In this document: piece after piece, positions 34,801-44,824 of the stretch | How positions within the stretch are numbered: position 1 is the first letter of the stretch | How the letters are laid out: each line of letters opens with the position of its first letter | DNA from: Heterotrichella gracilis | Lineage: Eukaryota; Sar; Xanthophyceae; Tribonematales; Xanthonemataceae | DNA: 64,000 nucleotides | Assembly (NCBI GenBank): GCA_032358255.1 | Contig: JAULBX010005442.1 | Coordinates: forward strand, 1-64,000 | Reading direction: 5' to 3' | Made by a program: the position numbers and the translations under genes | The notes under the pieces: generated by a model | Database searches by the model: none | The model's input: only the letters and a program-made list of their open reading frames with translations | Told to the model about the DNA's origin: nothing

Positions 34801-35292
34801 TAGGTCTGCCCTGTAGTTGCCCGTGGTTTTCTATTCTGTATATCACTGAGTGCATCTTGTGCGATGTGAGGCTGGGTGCCGGTGCTTTCGTTGGCAATTT
34901 CACAGCAAGCTGCCCAAGGTGGGTGCGCACCGCAACGGCTGAGTTGGTAGTCCCGAGGTCGATCCCCACCACTATTTCTCTCTCCTCGCTGGCCTGTATT
35001 TGATACAAAAATGCAGTGAATTATACTACACGAGCACCTGCGCTATGTGAAGTTTTAGGTATGCAAAATGCATGCATGCATCACGCACCTTGCAGCGTAC
35101 TGCCGCCCTGCTGGTGGGTGGTTGGCGGCGGTGGTGCGTTGCGCAGCGATGGAGAGAGCTATTCCGAGCTGATGAGTGGAGGTAGACACTTGGCGAACAA
35201 GGCGACGGGTTGGCGCCGCCTGGGCTATATGCATGCATGGGCATCACTGTCCAGCAAAAGCATGGTTGGTTGGCACTTCTATGGAAGCTCAC
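28890..35292 (-). CDS. Organelle-targeted Hsp70-like protein, nucleotide-binding domain only, 12 exons
   Basis: DnaK/Hsp70-family ATPase. Exons, 5' to 3': 35089-35292, 34931-34993, 34537-34652, 33845-34002, 33400-33500, 32931-33016, 32283-32502, 31897-31959, 31348-31506, 30030-30100, 29637-29793, 28890-29192; 566 codons, all phases consistent. Exon 1 is a Ser/Arg/His-rich presequence ending RAAVRCK, typical of a chloroplast or mitochondrial transit peptide. Nucleotide-binding signatures are present: GIDLGTTNS (residue ~78), the second phosphate loop [15 protein letters not shown], and [17 protein letters not shown]. Oddities: the whole substrate-binding domain is absent; after [16 protein letters not shown] the protein ends in a Glu/Asp-rich tail. 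Exon 10 inserts about 23 residues before the KALAG helix. It may therefore act as an ATP sensor, a decoy or a partner-binding protein rather than a folding chaperone (inference). Introns hold six clear exon-edge echoes. Confidence 0.9.
29541..29590 (-). repeat. Echo of Hsp70 exon 11 3' edge and donor
   Basis: Copies 29632-29685 (CCCTACCTC..GGGTCCACC..GAACTCCC) with its donor; 91-base offset. Confidence 0.8.
30298..30421. mobile_element. MITE-like element, copy A
   Basis: About 124 bases, nearly identical to copy B at 30898-31023, in Hsp70 intron 9. Its left inverted repeat is partly eroded; the right end reads ACCACAACCCCCCC. Confidence 0.65.
30898..31023. mobile_element. MITE-like element, copy B, with 14-bp perfect terminal inverted repeats
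   Basis: GGGGGTTTGTGGTA at 30898-30911 is exactly complementary to TACCACAAACCCCC at 31010-31023. The 126-bp body shares most bases with copy A 600 bases away. It is non-coding. Size and ends fit a small non-autonomous DNA transposon; no clear target-site duplication was found. Both copies lie in one intron, so local duplication is also possible. Confidence 0.7.
31168..31222 (-). repeat. Echo of Hsp70 exon 9 3' edge and donor
   Basis: Copies 31342-31410 (CCTACCTGCCAGCACGCCTGG... GGTCAGCCGCCAGCTGG) with an internal deletion. Confidence 0.8.
32191..32227 (-). repeat. Echo of Hsp70 exon 7 3' edge and donor
   Basis: Copies 32275-32310, including the CCCTTACCG donor junction. Confidence 0.7.
32643..32718 (-). 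repeat. Echo of Hsp70 exon 7 5' half with acceptor
   Basis: Copies 32440-32512 almost base for base, including the CTGCGGG acceptor region; 203-base offset. Exon 7 thus has echoes on both sides. Confidence 0.85.
33070..33128 (-). repeat. Echo of Hsp70 exon 6
   Basis: Diverged copy of 32966-33018 (GCCA.CTGTCACC.TGGC.T.GCGCTGCT). Confidence 0.65.
33749..33800 (-). repeat. Echo of Hsp70 exon 4 3' edge and donor
   Basis: Near-exact copy of 33839-33888, 90 bases away, followed by TTTAGGGTTTAGGG. Confidence 0.85.
34011..34030. repeat. Interstitial telomere-like tract (TTTAGGG)
   Basis: Almost three TTTAGGG units immediately upstream, in gene orientation, of the acceptor of Hsp70 exon 4. Confidence 0.8.
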
Positions 35293-35677
35293 TAGCGCAA
35301 AGTGTGAAGATTGGTGCTAGAAAGTAGTCTGCTGTGCAAGAGGTGGTGGTTTGAATACAAGGAAAAGTCAACGAGCTGCTGTCAGGTGAAAACTAAAACC
35401 CTAAACCCTATCCGTGTGTACACTGGTTGCCAATTCATGCACACGGGCTGTGGCATACATACAACAGCGTTCAGTTCCACACCGAATCACTAACTTACGG
35501 TCCCCTGATCACTTATCGTTTCCAGGCTGACATTTCCCATCGCTAAGCACGTTCGCTTGCCCTGATTCTGGAAAGAAAGATGGTGGCAGAGCATTGAACC
35601 ACGCTGTACAGTACCCCACTGTGCGGGAGGGGCGCCACCTCAACAAGAGGAAACCCAGTGCATAATCAGCCTCAAAA
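35293..35677. promoter_or_regulatory. Divergent promoter region, Hsp70 gene / DUF4470 gene
   Basis: 385 bases between divergent start codons. Contains a short AAACCCTAAACCCTA telomere-like tract near 35395-35409. No TATA box and no convincing heat-shock element were seen. Confidence 0.5.
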
Positions 35678-38600
35678 ATGGCTACTGGTTTATTTGATCA
35701 GCTCCCCAGTCCCAGCAGGCGTGTGCTACTAGAGTATCGGCCCTTCCTCTACGCCATTGGCAACACGCCAGCTCGGAACTTGCTCAAGGAACAGCTTCCC
35801 AACCAGCCGTACGAGGTACTATGAAGGATGATAACACCTTGTATGACGCCTCTAGGAGAATGAAATAGGTTCAAATGTCAATGGGGGTGGCCATGGTGAT
35901 GTATAGCACTGGGTGGCCAAGTTGTCACTGCTGATTGCGCACAGTTCTGTTCACTGCAGCAATTTCTTAGCTGTACATACCACTCCTCAAACAAGCTACC
36001 TTCCTGCATACAGCCAGCATCCACTGCACGTCTCCGTGGTAGTCTCCCTGGTAGTCTTGGGGTCTTGCTAATACAGACACCCTGGGCCTAACTCCGCCAC
36101 TACCAGACAAACCTCTTCCTCCTACCCTAGGCACAATCAATCCACCTGCCCATTTACAAACCCTACCCTGGAACCCTACCCCACGAGCTGTCCTAGGTTC
36201 CTCCCGCCTTCTCCCCTTGTAGGCTGTTATTGCACCTCACCCCCACACCTAATCCCCACCTCCACCCCCCACAGCTCCTGCTCCTGGGCAGCGGTGACAT
36301 ACGAAACCTGCTCCACACCGCCGGCAATCACCGCTCCCCCCACCCCCTCCACTTCCACCTCAACGACCACAGCCTGGCGGTGCTTGCCCGCAACACCCTC
36401 CTCCTGCACCTGGCAGCAACCATCGACCCTGGCAAGGCTGAAGATGTGCGCTACTTGTGGGCGGTGTGGTACGACGCATTCTGGAGCGACGCCACAGCGG
36501 AGCGGTTTGTGGGGGATGTGCGCCAAATCCTGGTGTCTGGGAGACTGGATCATGTGGGTGTAGGGTTTGGACCTTGAGCCCTAAATGCCCGGATTATCCT
36601 GAATACCCTAAACAAGCATCGGGGAGGCCCTGTATTACCATGTGGGTTACTGATTCTCAACCCACAGGGGTACATCAAACACATACGCATGCCTCCAGGA
36701 GGACTGCCCAATGATGGAAGGGCGAAGAGACGATTTTCAAACCATTGGACAAAAGTTTCTTTTCATAACCTTATATTTTTCTATTGCAGGCATGCGAGGC
36801 GGATGACAGCGCGCCACCTGGCGGCCCCCCGCCACCTGGCACACAGCCACCACCCCACTGGCGAGTGGGTACCCCTGGGCTGGGTGCTGAGGTGCGGGGG
36901 GTGCTGAGGTGGTGGCTGGGGGAGTGGGAGCGCAAGGGGGTGGGGGATGTGCAGCAGGCCAGGTGAGGGGTGGGGGGTGGTAGCAAGGGTGCTTTGATGC
37001 GCCAATCTCATTCCATGGCACATAAATCAAATATCATGATTACATGGTAAATACTTAGAATCATGAATCATGAACATGTGAATGATTACATGGCGATGCT
37101 TTGATGCGCCATCATCATGCCATGATTCTATGCTGTATCATGAATACATGATGATGTAAACGTCCTCCCTGGGGTTGGGTTGAATATCTGAACAATGTAA
37201 ACATTTTGAAAATGTCTCCAGGCCATCAGGCACTTCATCTGCAGCAAGGGTAATAAGATAATAACAGGTCCTATTATTATCTTATTACCCTTGTCGGCAG
37301 CAACCACCAGATGGCCAGACATCACCCCCCCACCACCCCCACCACCCCCACCACCCCACAATCAACCCGCATCCACCTCCCCACCCTACTCCCACCACAG
37401 GCTTGTCTTCATGCGCACAAACCGCCACACAGCCTCCCTAGCCAGCGGCGGCACCAGCCCCTTTGACTACAACGACCACATGTCCATGCACTGCCAGTGC
37501 CACGCCATGGCGCTCCTGGGATCAGAGTCTAAGGGCAACGCAGCAGACGTGCTCAAATCCGAGCTGCTGGAATACTACCGCACAGGCAGGGCTTCCCTCC
37601 TGTTTCAGCTATTATGATGGGCCCTTAGGCGCTTTTTTGGCTCCCTTCTTGGCTCCCGTCCACCACCCTTCCCACACTATCATATCCTGCATTCTGCTCA
37701 GTAATTCCCCCAGCGCCTCCCCGCTTTTATCACGCATTCACCTTTCGTTTCCAGTTCAGTGCCCGTTCATCTACACTTTTCTCTGAGGCAGAGCTGGTGG
37801 CACTGCCTCATTTGAGCGATTGAAACCAGTGGCAACCGACAATTGGGGTTGTTATCGTCTTCAGGAGGCATATGTGTCATTCTTTGCAGTTGCTTTTGGG
37901 ACAAAACACAGCTAGTTACTGAGGGATGTAGGAAGGTACTGATGCAAAAAGGATATATAATCACAGTTAACAAAACACTAGTATGGCGTGACCTTTGCAA
38001 CCCCTTTGCAGGTGTGGCGGGAACCGGCGGGGCGGTGACAGCTGTGAACCCCACACTGCTGCAACCCCACACAGGGGAGTGGCAGGTGCACTACGATGCC
38101 CTCCCCTTCACCGCATACCTACCGCTACCCGCTAGCACACTCAAAAACCCTACCCAGGGTTGCATCGCCCGGGCCTGCCTGGCGCAGCTGGCCAGGTACG
38201 CACGGTTTAGGGTTTAGAGTTGCATTTGCGAGATTGCAAGGGACGAGTTAAGTGCGCATGAGCGAATAAAACCATGTAAGACATGTCATCTTTGACTAAC
38301 AATGCCGCCTTATGCATGCCTTTGGCGTTTGTTTTATTTGCTTTCTTTTCTTTTAATGGTAAACGGTGGTATCAAAGCTACAAAGTAGTCTGAAATCCGA
38401 AGCTTAAGGCCATATAGCCTTCACGTTCAAAGTTGCCTTTGCTTCCTCTTGCATTTTGCTCCGGGCCACCAGGGTTGCGGAACTCATTCTCATTACCTTG
38501 CTGGGCGCGCCTCGCCCCATTTCATGTTGCCTTTACACACGTTTAACAACATCCATTTTACCTGGAGCTCGAAGGAAAAGGATAAACCATGGACGGCATA

Positions 38601-41600
38601 CCTGCTTCAGACTGACTCTGTGACTTCCCTTGGAACTGTTTTCCAGCTGATGTTGGACTCATCGTGTGACTTTTCCTAAACAGGTGCGTGAAAGCCTACC
38701 AGGGGAGGCTGGGTCAAGGGGGAAAGCTTACCGCCACCCTCTGGGGAGGAGACGCACTCACGCTCTGCACCACCCACCTCTCCACCCGCTCCTTTGATGT
38801 CATCGACACATCCAATTTGTCTGACCACATTGGGCTGCTCAACCTGCTGGCGTGTGCGGGGCCAAGGCTCAGGCCCACGCCGCTGGCGCGGCTCCACACC
38901 GAAAGCATGCTGTGGCGCACTGGGGCGGAGACCCTACAGGTGGGTTTGGTTCCGGGGTCTGTAGGGTCTAGGGTACAGGCGGAAACCCTGCTGGTAGGCC
39001 AGCTTGCCATGTAGGGAGTAGGATTTGAGCCCTGTTGTGTCTTATGGCAGGAAGTGGGCATGTACCCTATGCTGTCATCAGACTTTCAGAGGGACAGGGA
39101 ATTGCGACAAACAAGCTCCTTATTTGCTGTATATTCCTTGTTTGTTCCAATCACTTTTGGAAACACATGTGTGCACTTTTGTTCAAACCCCTATGCCTCC
39201 CCCTGTCCCCCCTGTGCAGGGCTACCTAGATGTGGCCCTTGCTGCCATCCCGTCCGGGCTATACCCCGCGCTGTTTGGCCTGCGCCTGATCACCAATTTG
39301 GAGCTAGGGAGGCCCGAGGAGGAGGGTCAGGTGCACCGCGCCACCCGCCAGTGGCCGGACCCAAGGGTGGTGGAGTGGGGGCCGGCGGGGGTTGGGGGCG
39401 GTGGGGACGGGAGAGTTGTGGCGGGGGTGCCAAGGGGGGTGCAGCCAAAGCAAGGTGTGAGGGAGCAGGGTGGGGTGGGGTGGGGCGGGGAGCTTACTTC
39501 ATGTGCACATGCGTGATGGACTGTAGGGTTTGGGGTTGTGTGCATGTGTGGAGGTGATGAAGGGGCAGGGTTTAGGGTGTTTTGGTCTGTGATCATGCCA
39601 TCTGGGCATGTGGTCGCTGTAAATAATATCAAAACCGCGCCCAACTCAACCGCCCGCCATATTGCTCCAAGGAAACCCTTCTCCACCAGTCGCCAACGCC
39701 GCCACACCCAATAAACACCCACATTCTCCCGACCGCAGGCCCGTCCATGACACTGTGCGAGGCCGTCCAAAACCCTTAAGCAAAACCCTATCCACCCACA
39801 GGCGCCTCCTGACCCCTGAATCGTTGCCTATTCACCACCGTCGGCTCCTAAATCCCTAAAGTGAAACCTTATCCATCCACAGGCGCGTCCAAAACCCTCG
39901 TCGAGGCCATCCAAGCCCTGGCTGCGCGCTGCTTTGTGCATGCGTATGACTCCCCCCTGTGGGCCAGCGACCGTGGGGGTCTAGCCACAGCCACCCCCAC
40001 CACCCTCGCCTACCTCCTGGCAGCGCAAGCCGGCAGGGGGTGGGCGCTCCACGATGAAGGAGGGGAGGGGGCGGGAGAAGGGGGAATAACACCTCCGGGC
40101 GGCGCAAGGGGAGGGGAGGTGGTGGATATGGTGCGGGGGGTGGTGGCGGTGCCGAGGGAGTTCCAGCTGGCATGGAGGGGCATCCTTGCCAGCCTCACCC
40201 CCCACACACAGCCACCGGGGGTGGGGGTGCCATCGGTGGGGGGTGGCAACTCCAAGCCGCTGCTGCAAGGTGGGGAGGGGCCCGAAAGCGCCAACGGCGC
40301 CCCACCCACAGCCCCCACCCACCCGCCCCATCCTCCTCCGCTCGGGCATCCTTCCCGCCCACCCAAGGGTGCAGTTCCTGTGGGGGATGAACCTGCCCCC
40401 CCTGCAGCCCGTGCTGCGCCTTTTGTTGGGACCGCAAGCAGAAATCTCTTCCCTGGGGTTTGCCACTCTATCCCCGGCACAGCTCAGCAGGAGAGCTGCA
40501 GCCGCTGGCATGCACTTTGTGGACAGCCTGACGTGCCAGGTGGGTAGGGGATGTAGCGAACAGCAGGTTGTGCCCTTTGTGTTCGCTACCGACGGCGAGG
40601 CCCTTTCTTTTGCTAAGTGTCCGTTGGAGGTACCTTGCCAATCCAAAATTAAATATTCGTAGTAGTTGTACTACTTTTATTTATTTTAGTTTGATACTTT
40701 GAAGAAAAATAGATTTTTACCTGTTGCCTCCATTGACACGGTACCTTATTTTTTGATATGTTTTGGCGTTTTATTGTGTACTTAACCTTCGTATCAGTCT
40801 CAATGGTCATCCCAAGCCACTTCAAATTCTCTTCCGGCATTGTCCGCCGAAACAAGCACTGCACCTCATTTATTTCCTCCCCGTTGGTTTACTCGTTCAT
40901 GAAGCTTTACTCACATGTTTGTTTATTTCACCTGCCAGGTGTCAGCTGCTGGGCTACAGGTGGCATTCATGCTGCCCTCAGACCACGGCCTAGAGCTCAA
41001 CAGCACATCAGCGGTGGTGATTGATGCCTTCCCCTCAGGAGCCATGGGCGCCTTTTCGCTGCCAGCCCCCTTGGCCAGCTTCAGCCAAGTGGAGGTGCCA
41101 TGTGGCAGCCTCACAGCCCTCCACAGGGCGCTGCGTGGGGGCGGCGGTGGTGGTGGTAGCGGTGGCGCTGCTGGGGCGCATTTCAGGGGTGAAACCCAAG
41201 GGATGCGCGTCACTGCATGCACCGAAACCGCCACCGACTACCTCGTGGAGGTTTCCGCGCCCGGTGACCTCCCCTCTGGCCTCGCCATCTCGCCGCAGTA
41301 CTCCCCTGGCTGCGATTCCACTCACAGGGTGACCCTCAGCCTGGCCAAGCCTGTGCTCAGGATAATTGCAATCGCCACCCGTTGCCCTGTCGATCCCCGG
41401 GGCGCCACGCTCAAGCTTTTTAAGGTTTGTGAGAAATCTGGTTGTTTCTAACCAGAGGGCAGACATGAATCTCAGCCCTAAACCCGCATTTTACATCGGT
41501 GGCGCCACTTGGAAAGAGTTTGCATGGCAGCTTGATGGCAATCAAGAAAAGTCCTGGTACCACTCTTTTGCCCCGCCCTTTCTTTCACCGTTTGTCTTAC

Positions 41601-43914
41601 CCCCGCAGAAACGCGGCACCATCTCCTGCCGCCTGCCCAAATCCCTGGCCTGGCCCGCGGACGTGACCATCCCCGGGATGGTGGAGAGGGTGTGCGGGGA
41701 TGCGCTTCCCGCCTGGACAGACGTGCAGGCCTGTGCAGGCACCCTCATGCACATGTTCACCAACCAGGAGATGCTGGCCAGGGCCAAGGGGGAGGACGAT
41801 GGCGGGAGCGAAAAGTGAGAATGGGAGGGGGGGGAGGAGGTATACCCGTGTGTCTGAGACTTCACAAATTGCTGGCGTCTCTTTCCCCTCATCATCCTGT
41901 GTCGTCGATTGTTTGGCATTCTTTGCAAATGTTGTCCCTTGCAATGTGTCTCTCAGAATTGGTCCTTCTCACCCCTCTCCATACCCCCTCCCAACCCCGT
42001 ACTCCCCTCCTTATCCTCGCGCCACCCTCCACGCCCAGGACCACCACCTTTGCCCAAGTGAAAGAAGACCTGCGCATCCTCATCCTCACAGCCCTCATGC
42101 GGGGGGTGGACTGTGTGCACAAGGTGGTGGTCAAGCGGGCCAGGGACCCCGAGCATCCCGAGATGTATGTGCGGGTGCATGCGCCTGTGCGGGTGGGGCC
42201 TGGGGGGCGGCCGCTGGTGCCTGTCACTGCTGTGGACCACGGGTGGGTGATGGTTGGTGGTGGGGTGGGGGGTGGGGGGGCGAGGCTGTGGTGGTGGACC
42301 ACGGGTGTGTGTTGAGTACTCCGGGTGGGGATTGAGACTGTGGAACGCTGCCGTTGCCATGCTGCCATTCCACATCCCGCGCTTGCGCACTGTGGCGCAT
42401 CACTGTGAACTGTGATCACAATCATAATCATAATCATTGTCATAATCATAATCATAATCATAATCATAATCACAACCATCATCATAATCACAACCATCAT
42501 CATAAATCATGATGGACATCGTGACGACGTATTGATTCTCCCCTCCAATTCCCAGGCTGGCGCAGCGCCTCAATAAGTCCGGTGCCCTCCCCACCGCCGC
42601 CGCCATGTCAGCGTTCCAGGGGGTGGTGGTGCCTGTGATGGGGGAGGGTATTCTCACGCTGGTGGTGGAGGACCAGGAGGAGCTGGAGGTGTTCAAGAGG
42701 TGGGTGGGTGGTGGTGGTGATGGTGGTGGTGGTGGATTTTACCCCATGCTTGTAGCGTTTGGAAGGTGTGATGGTGGTGGTGGTGGTGGTGGTGGAGCCT
42801 ACCCCCTTGAGAGGCTGAGGAACTTGGCGCATGACCCCAGATCTATCCATCCCGTGCACGCACCCACACCCACATCCACACCCACACCCACACCCACACC
42901 CACACCCACACCCACACCCACACCCACACCCACACCCACACCCACACCCACACCCACCGAGCCAGCTAAAACACCCCACTCCCTCCTCACACCCTCGTCC
43001 ACCCTGTAGGGTCCTGCGCAAGATGGCCCGCAGCACCACCCCTACCTCCTGGCAGCGCGCGCATGTGCCCCCCCCCAGCCCCGCCTGCCCCTGGATAGTG
43101 GCCAATGTGGTGCCCATATACCCAGACATGGTGCGCTGGTTGTGGTTTGCTGTGTGTGCCATCTTTGCCCCGCATACCCCACCGCGACCCCCATCCTCAC
43201 ACCGTGCCACCAGATTGTACAAAAATAAAAAGAGTGGATGTCCCCTTCAAATAAATAAATGTGGATAATTTGAATGCTAGTTAAGTTTGAGTAAGTTTGG
43301 AGAAAAAGAGTGTGCAGTCAGCACCCGACCTGATTGTTAAATCACTGTGAACATAATTCATTATCACTCCATTTCATTTTGCCACAGCCCATACGCACCA
43401 CTTACCTACCCCCATCAACACACACCTGGGCTCAACCCTTCATATAATGCACCGCAACAGGAGGACTTCAAATGCATATGTCAATGATGTTCCTCCTGCC
43501 GCATCCGCGTAATCATCCACAAATGTGCCAACTCCCGCCTCCCAGGCGGCTTGCAAGGACAACGATGGAGCCATGAATGAGCTAGAGCAGCTGGCCAAAC
43601 AATGGGCTGCCACGGGGCCCTCTTCGGAACAACAGGCGCACACTGCGGCGCTGTGGGGGAAGAACCTGCCTAAGGGTATGGCAGCCAGCGGTAGGGTTTC
43701 CCAGGAGGGTGTGCCTGCGCCACGTGGTAGTCCGGGGGCCAATCGGAGCACTGGGGAGGCTGCATCCAGCAGCAAGGGGGGTGGTGGGGAGGGATCCAGA
43801 GGCGGGGAGGGGGGTGCTGGTGGCGGGGATGCGGGTGTGTGCGCCGCGTGTAAGGGAGTGGGGGGTGCTCTGCTGCGGGGCGGCGTGCCAGCGGGCGCAC
43901 TGGAAGGTGCATAA
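35678..43914 (+). CDS. DUF4470 protein with degenerate C-terminal MYND-type zinc finger, 15 exons
   Basis: Large protein of unknown function; its family is widespread in fungi, algae and protists. Exons: 35678-35815, 36275-36553, 36790-36962, 37401-37585, 38012-38195, 38684-38939, 39220-39454, 39883-40220, 40312-40539, 40939-41424, 41609-41814, 42039-42242, 42556-42699, 43010-43130, 43546-43914; 1,181 codons. The DUF4470 domain occupies about residues 20-170 (LLLLGSGDIRNLLHT, RYLWAVWYDAFWSD), followed by conserved FDVIDTSNLSDHIGLLNLL. Exon 2 may instead end at 36532; both choices keep phase. The intron after exon 4 appears to be GC-AG. The 40220/40312 junction is the least certain. The last exon reaches CAACKGVG, the first half of a MYND finger, but the second half (VLCCGAACQRAHWKVHKADC) lies in the next frame and ends at 43945; the second Cys pair is absent. 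So there is a 1-base shift, with possible deletion, or an assembly error, in the finger. Confidence 0.85.
37245..37293. mobile_element. Short perfect hairpin element (20-bp arms)
   Basis: Arms 37245-37264 (CAAGGGTAATAAGATAATAA) and 37274-37293 are exactly complementary around a 9-base loop. Related, decayed sequences with the same CAAGGGTAATAAGAT arm and AGTCCTAT centre occur in an NPC1 intron near 52581 and 52726, so this is a dispersed foldback or MITE remnant, not a chance palindrome. Confidence 0.7.
37324..37359. repeat. CCACCACCC microsatellite
   Basis: Tandem CCACCACCC-like units in a DUF4470-gene intron, 40 bases before the exon 4 acceptor; it probably adds to the pyrimidine-rich tract. 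Confidence 0.7.
39738..39806 (+). repeat. Echoes of DUF4470-gene exon 8 acceptor and 5' edge
   Basis: 39738-39776 resembles 39881-39920 (CAGGCGCGTCCA...GAGGCC.TCCAA); a shorter second copy with the TATCCACCCACAGGCGC acceptor lies at 39789-39806. Confidence 0.65.
42414..42515. repeat. (CATAAT)n microsatellite
   Basis: About 100 bases of CATAAT / ATCATA units in the intron before DUF4470-gene exon 13. Confidence 0.9.
42859..42957. repeat. (CCCACA)n minisatellite
   Basis: About 16 hexamer units in the intron before DUF4470-gene exon 14. Open on both strands (Pro-Thr or Gly-Val), but intronic. Confidence 0.95.
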
Positions 43915-44045
43915 GGCGGACTGCACAGCAGGCTCAACTGTTTAGGTTTTAGGGTTTGGTGCGCACTGGAAGGTGCACAAGGCAGACTGCACAGCAAGCT
44001 GAACTGTTTAGGGTTTAGGGTTTGGTGCGCACTGGAAGGTGAAGC
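43895..44045 (+). repeat. 66-bp tandem repeat of the MYND 3' coding end
   Basis: The segment encoding AHWKVHKADC plus stop and a TTTAGG(G) tract recurs with a 66-base period at 43895, 43961 and 44027 (last copy partial). TTTAGGGTTTAGGG at 44007-44025 joins copies 2 and 3. This is the same exon-edge echo pattern, here at a gene's 3' end. Confidence 0.9.
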
Positions 44046-44824
44046 AAGGGGTACCACCCCGTAGCGCGCAGCAATGTCAGATGGCACACCTCAACGCGTG
44101 AAGCGCTACCATGCCATTAACCCATTGTAACTGGCCTTGCTATGTCATGCTTGTGTGATTGTGGAGCTTTGATTTGGTGCCCGTGGCTGTGGCGATTGGT
44201 CGCGCTGGTGCAGTTCATGATATAGCGGTGTGAGTATCGAGTGACTGCACCATTGTAGTTTGCATATTATTGCAACCTATCAGTGATCTCACTTCTCAAT
44301 TGCAAAAGCCAGTTGAAGAATATCTGCATGCTCTGCGCCTCCCCGTGTGCCACGCCATTGCCCTCTGGCTTATGCGTACGACGCAACCCTTACAGAGGCT
44401 TAGCAGCACAGTGTAAGTCCTGGTGTGTCAAACAGCCGAGTTTGAACCTCATCTGTCCAGCAGAGGTTGATGGGGCGATGTTGTCCTCACAAGACCCTAA
44501 ACCCTAAAGCATTGCTCCGCCTACCTGAAGTCGTTCAAACCTTCAGGGGTACATATATCTGCCGCAGTACTGCAAATACTGCTTGTTTTGGTTTTCCGTA
44601 GTGACCAAAAGCTGAGTCTACTGCTGTGCTTCACCAGGATATTGTTGTGCACCTGTCTTGTGGCATCAACCCAGCCCATCACACAAAAGCCAGCACAAAA
44701 GGAAGACGCAATCTCGCGCTCCTGATACCTAGTTCGCCCTTCTTGAAACCTTTTGAACCCTCTCTTGACTGTTTGGGGTTGCGCCAACGCACACAGCAGT
44801 CACCACATGGCAGTACTATGACAC
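43946..44824. other. Spacer between the DUF4470 gene and RuvX
   Basis: After the 66-bp repeat there is a TGTAA at 44126-44130, then no recognisable feature up to the RuvX start; presumably the RuvX promoter and 5' UTR. Confidence 0.5.
44126..44130 (+). terminator. TGTAA poly(A) signal after the DUF4470 gene
   Basis: TGTAA about 180 bases beyond the MYND stop. Confidence 0.4.

Noticed and set aside
42799-43222. Gly-Val or Pro-Thr repeat 'proteins'
   Set aside because: They are translations of the intronic (CCCACA)n minisatellite between two well-supported exons.
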